In this document: in pieces, positions 63,409-64,000 of the stretch
Numbering within the stretch: the first letter of the stretch is position 1
Layout of the letters: each line of letters begins with the position of its first letter
Assembly (NCBI GenBank): GCA_029262615.1
Contig: JAJCZD010000007.1
Coordinates: 62,001-126,000 of the forward strand
DNA: 64,000 nucleotides
Source: Candidatus Babelota bacterium
GTDB lineage: Bacteria; Babelota; Babeliae; Babelales; Vermiphilaceae
Reading direction: 5' to 3'
Position numbers and translations under genes: made by a program
The notes under the pieces: model-generated
Seen by the model: the letters and a program-made list of their open reading frames with translations, nothing else
Database searches by the model: none
Told to the model about the DNA's origin: nothing

Positions 63409-63693
63409 ATGAATAAGATAATAAATGGAGTAAGTATCAGCATGCTTTTATTTGCATCTATGTTTGCCATGCAACCCGATGATCCAAGAGAAATGAAATG
63501 GTGTAGAGTAAGTGCTTCAAAAGAGGTGCAAGAAAAAATTCAACAGTTATCCCCCAAAAAAAGAAATGAATATCAGAAATTATTATATAATGCAACAAAG
63601 AAAACTGATAACAAAACTGTTAATGCATTGTTAACATTTAGTAAAAAGTGTAATCTTTCTATAATAGTAGTAGCTACACCAAGTTCTGATTAA
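63409..63693 (+). CDS. Small secreted protein sharing the C-terminal module
   Basis: Signal peptide (ISMLLFASMFA, then MQPDDPRE) and a ~65-residue domain (KEVQEKIQQLSPKKRNEYQKLL...FSKKCNLSIIVV) that aligns with the C-terminus of the 62512 ankyrin protein. 94 residues. Function unknown; it looks like the ankyrin-free version of that module. Confidence 0.65.
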   Translation: MNKIINGVSISMLLFASMFAMQPDDPREMKWCRVSASKEVQEKIQQLSPKKRNEYQKLLYNATKKTDNKTVNALLTFSKKCNLSIIVVATPSSD

Positions 63694-63704
63694 TCAAAGG
63701 CAGT

Positions 63705-64000
63705 TTAGCCTTGTTGATTTCGTATAGTTTTATCTACAACAGTATGATTATTTTTTTCTAAAATTGCTTTGAATAACTGACCGTGCTCTGCGGTAGGAAA
63801 AGCAAAATAAATTTCTTTGATACAGGAATTTTGGTGCTCTTGCGCATATAAACGTACTGCCTGCACCGCAATTTCAGCTGCTTTTTGTAATGGATAGCTA
63901 AAGATGCCAGCACTAATAAATGGAAATGCAATTGAAGCAGTACTATTATCATCAGCTAATTGCAAACTGTTATAGTACGCATTAAATAATTTGTCTGTTT
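63705..64000 (-). CDS. Macro-domain protein, C-terminal part
   Basis: The frame is open to the window edge; the TTG at 63965 is not the real start. The segment NAYYNSLQLADDNSTASIAFPFISAGIFSYPLQKAAEIAV is the C-terminal half of a macro domain, with the glycine loop SAGIFSYP. Macro domains bind ADP-ribose and remove ADP-ribose or O-acetyl-ADP-ribose groups. The N-terminal ADP-ribose-binding residues are outside the window. Confidence 0.85.
   Translation of the reverse strand, partial: TDKLFNAYYNSLQLADDNSTASIAFPFISAGIFSYPLQKAAEIAVQAVRLYAQEHQNSCIKEIYFAFPTAEHGQLFKAILEKNNHTVVDKTIRNQQG

Overview
The window is AT-rich and densely coded. It carries bacterial housekeeping genes (peptidoglycan, replication, translation, chaperones) interspersed with many small exported proteins: ankyrin proteins, an F-box-like/ankyrin protein, beta-propellers, a sphingomyelinase-like phosphodiesterase, a sulfotransferase, a secreted zinc-finger-like peptide, a histone H1-like basic protein and a macro-domain protein. 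This mix suggests a bacterium living in or with a eukaryotic host. The gene content, and the many short secreted proteins of no recognised family, would fit Candidatus Dependentiae (TM6); that placement is an inference from style, not a database result.

Layout. 1-1979: end of murF, rsmH, spoVG and tRNA-Gln. 2158-4061 (minus): an unknown secreted protein, a decayed sulfotransferase fragment and a frameshifted sulfotransferase. 4129-8304: maf, then a minus-strand stress group (htpX, an HspR-like MerR regulator with a palindromic promoter) and a GH1-family protein lacking the usual acid/base glutamate. 8479-14106: small exported proteins, an RRM/RGG protein, ychF, a DUF378 protein, an ankyrin protein and dnaK. 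14107-14941 is a long non-coding stretch with a possible structured RNA. 14942-17736 is an ankyrin island, one member being frameshifted. 18037-29197 is one long plus-strand run: carD, miaA, a SPOR-like protein, ppiD-like, recA, infC, rpmI, rplT, zapB-like, zapA, rny, ymdB and two EamA transporters. 29252-38206: histone-like protein, alpha/beta hydrolase, proS, xerD-like, dnaN-recF, a candidate small RNA and small secreted proteins. 38333-45457: sphingomyelinase, three beta-propeller proteins, ruvC and an HtrA protease. 45444-50650 (minus): a tightly packed operon of three pilin-like proteins, lnt, rplI, dnaB and a phospholipid N-methyltransferase-like protein. 50782-64000: secreted proteins, ileS, murD, ftsW, folA/thyA, an ankyrin protein and a macro-domain protein cut by the window edge.

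The genes group into cell-wall and division functions (murF, rsmH, murD, ftsW, zapA/zapB, a SPOR-like protein), replication and repair (dnaN, recF, dnaB, recA, ruvC, xerD), translation (infC, rpmI, rplT, rplI, proS, ileS, miaA, tRNA-Gln), envelope quality control (htpX, HtrA, PpiD, Lnt) and a putative host-interaction set. A strong cross-cutting pattern is that about thirteen exported proteins have a methionine directly after the predicted signal-peptide cleavage site. Two genes have apparent one-base frameshifts in or near A-runs; these may be true decay or sequencing error.
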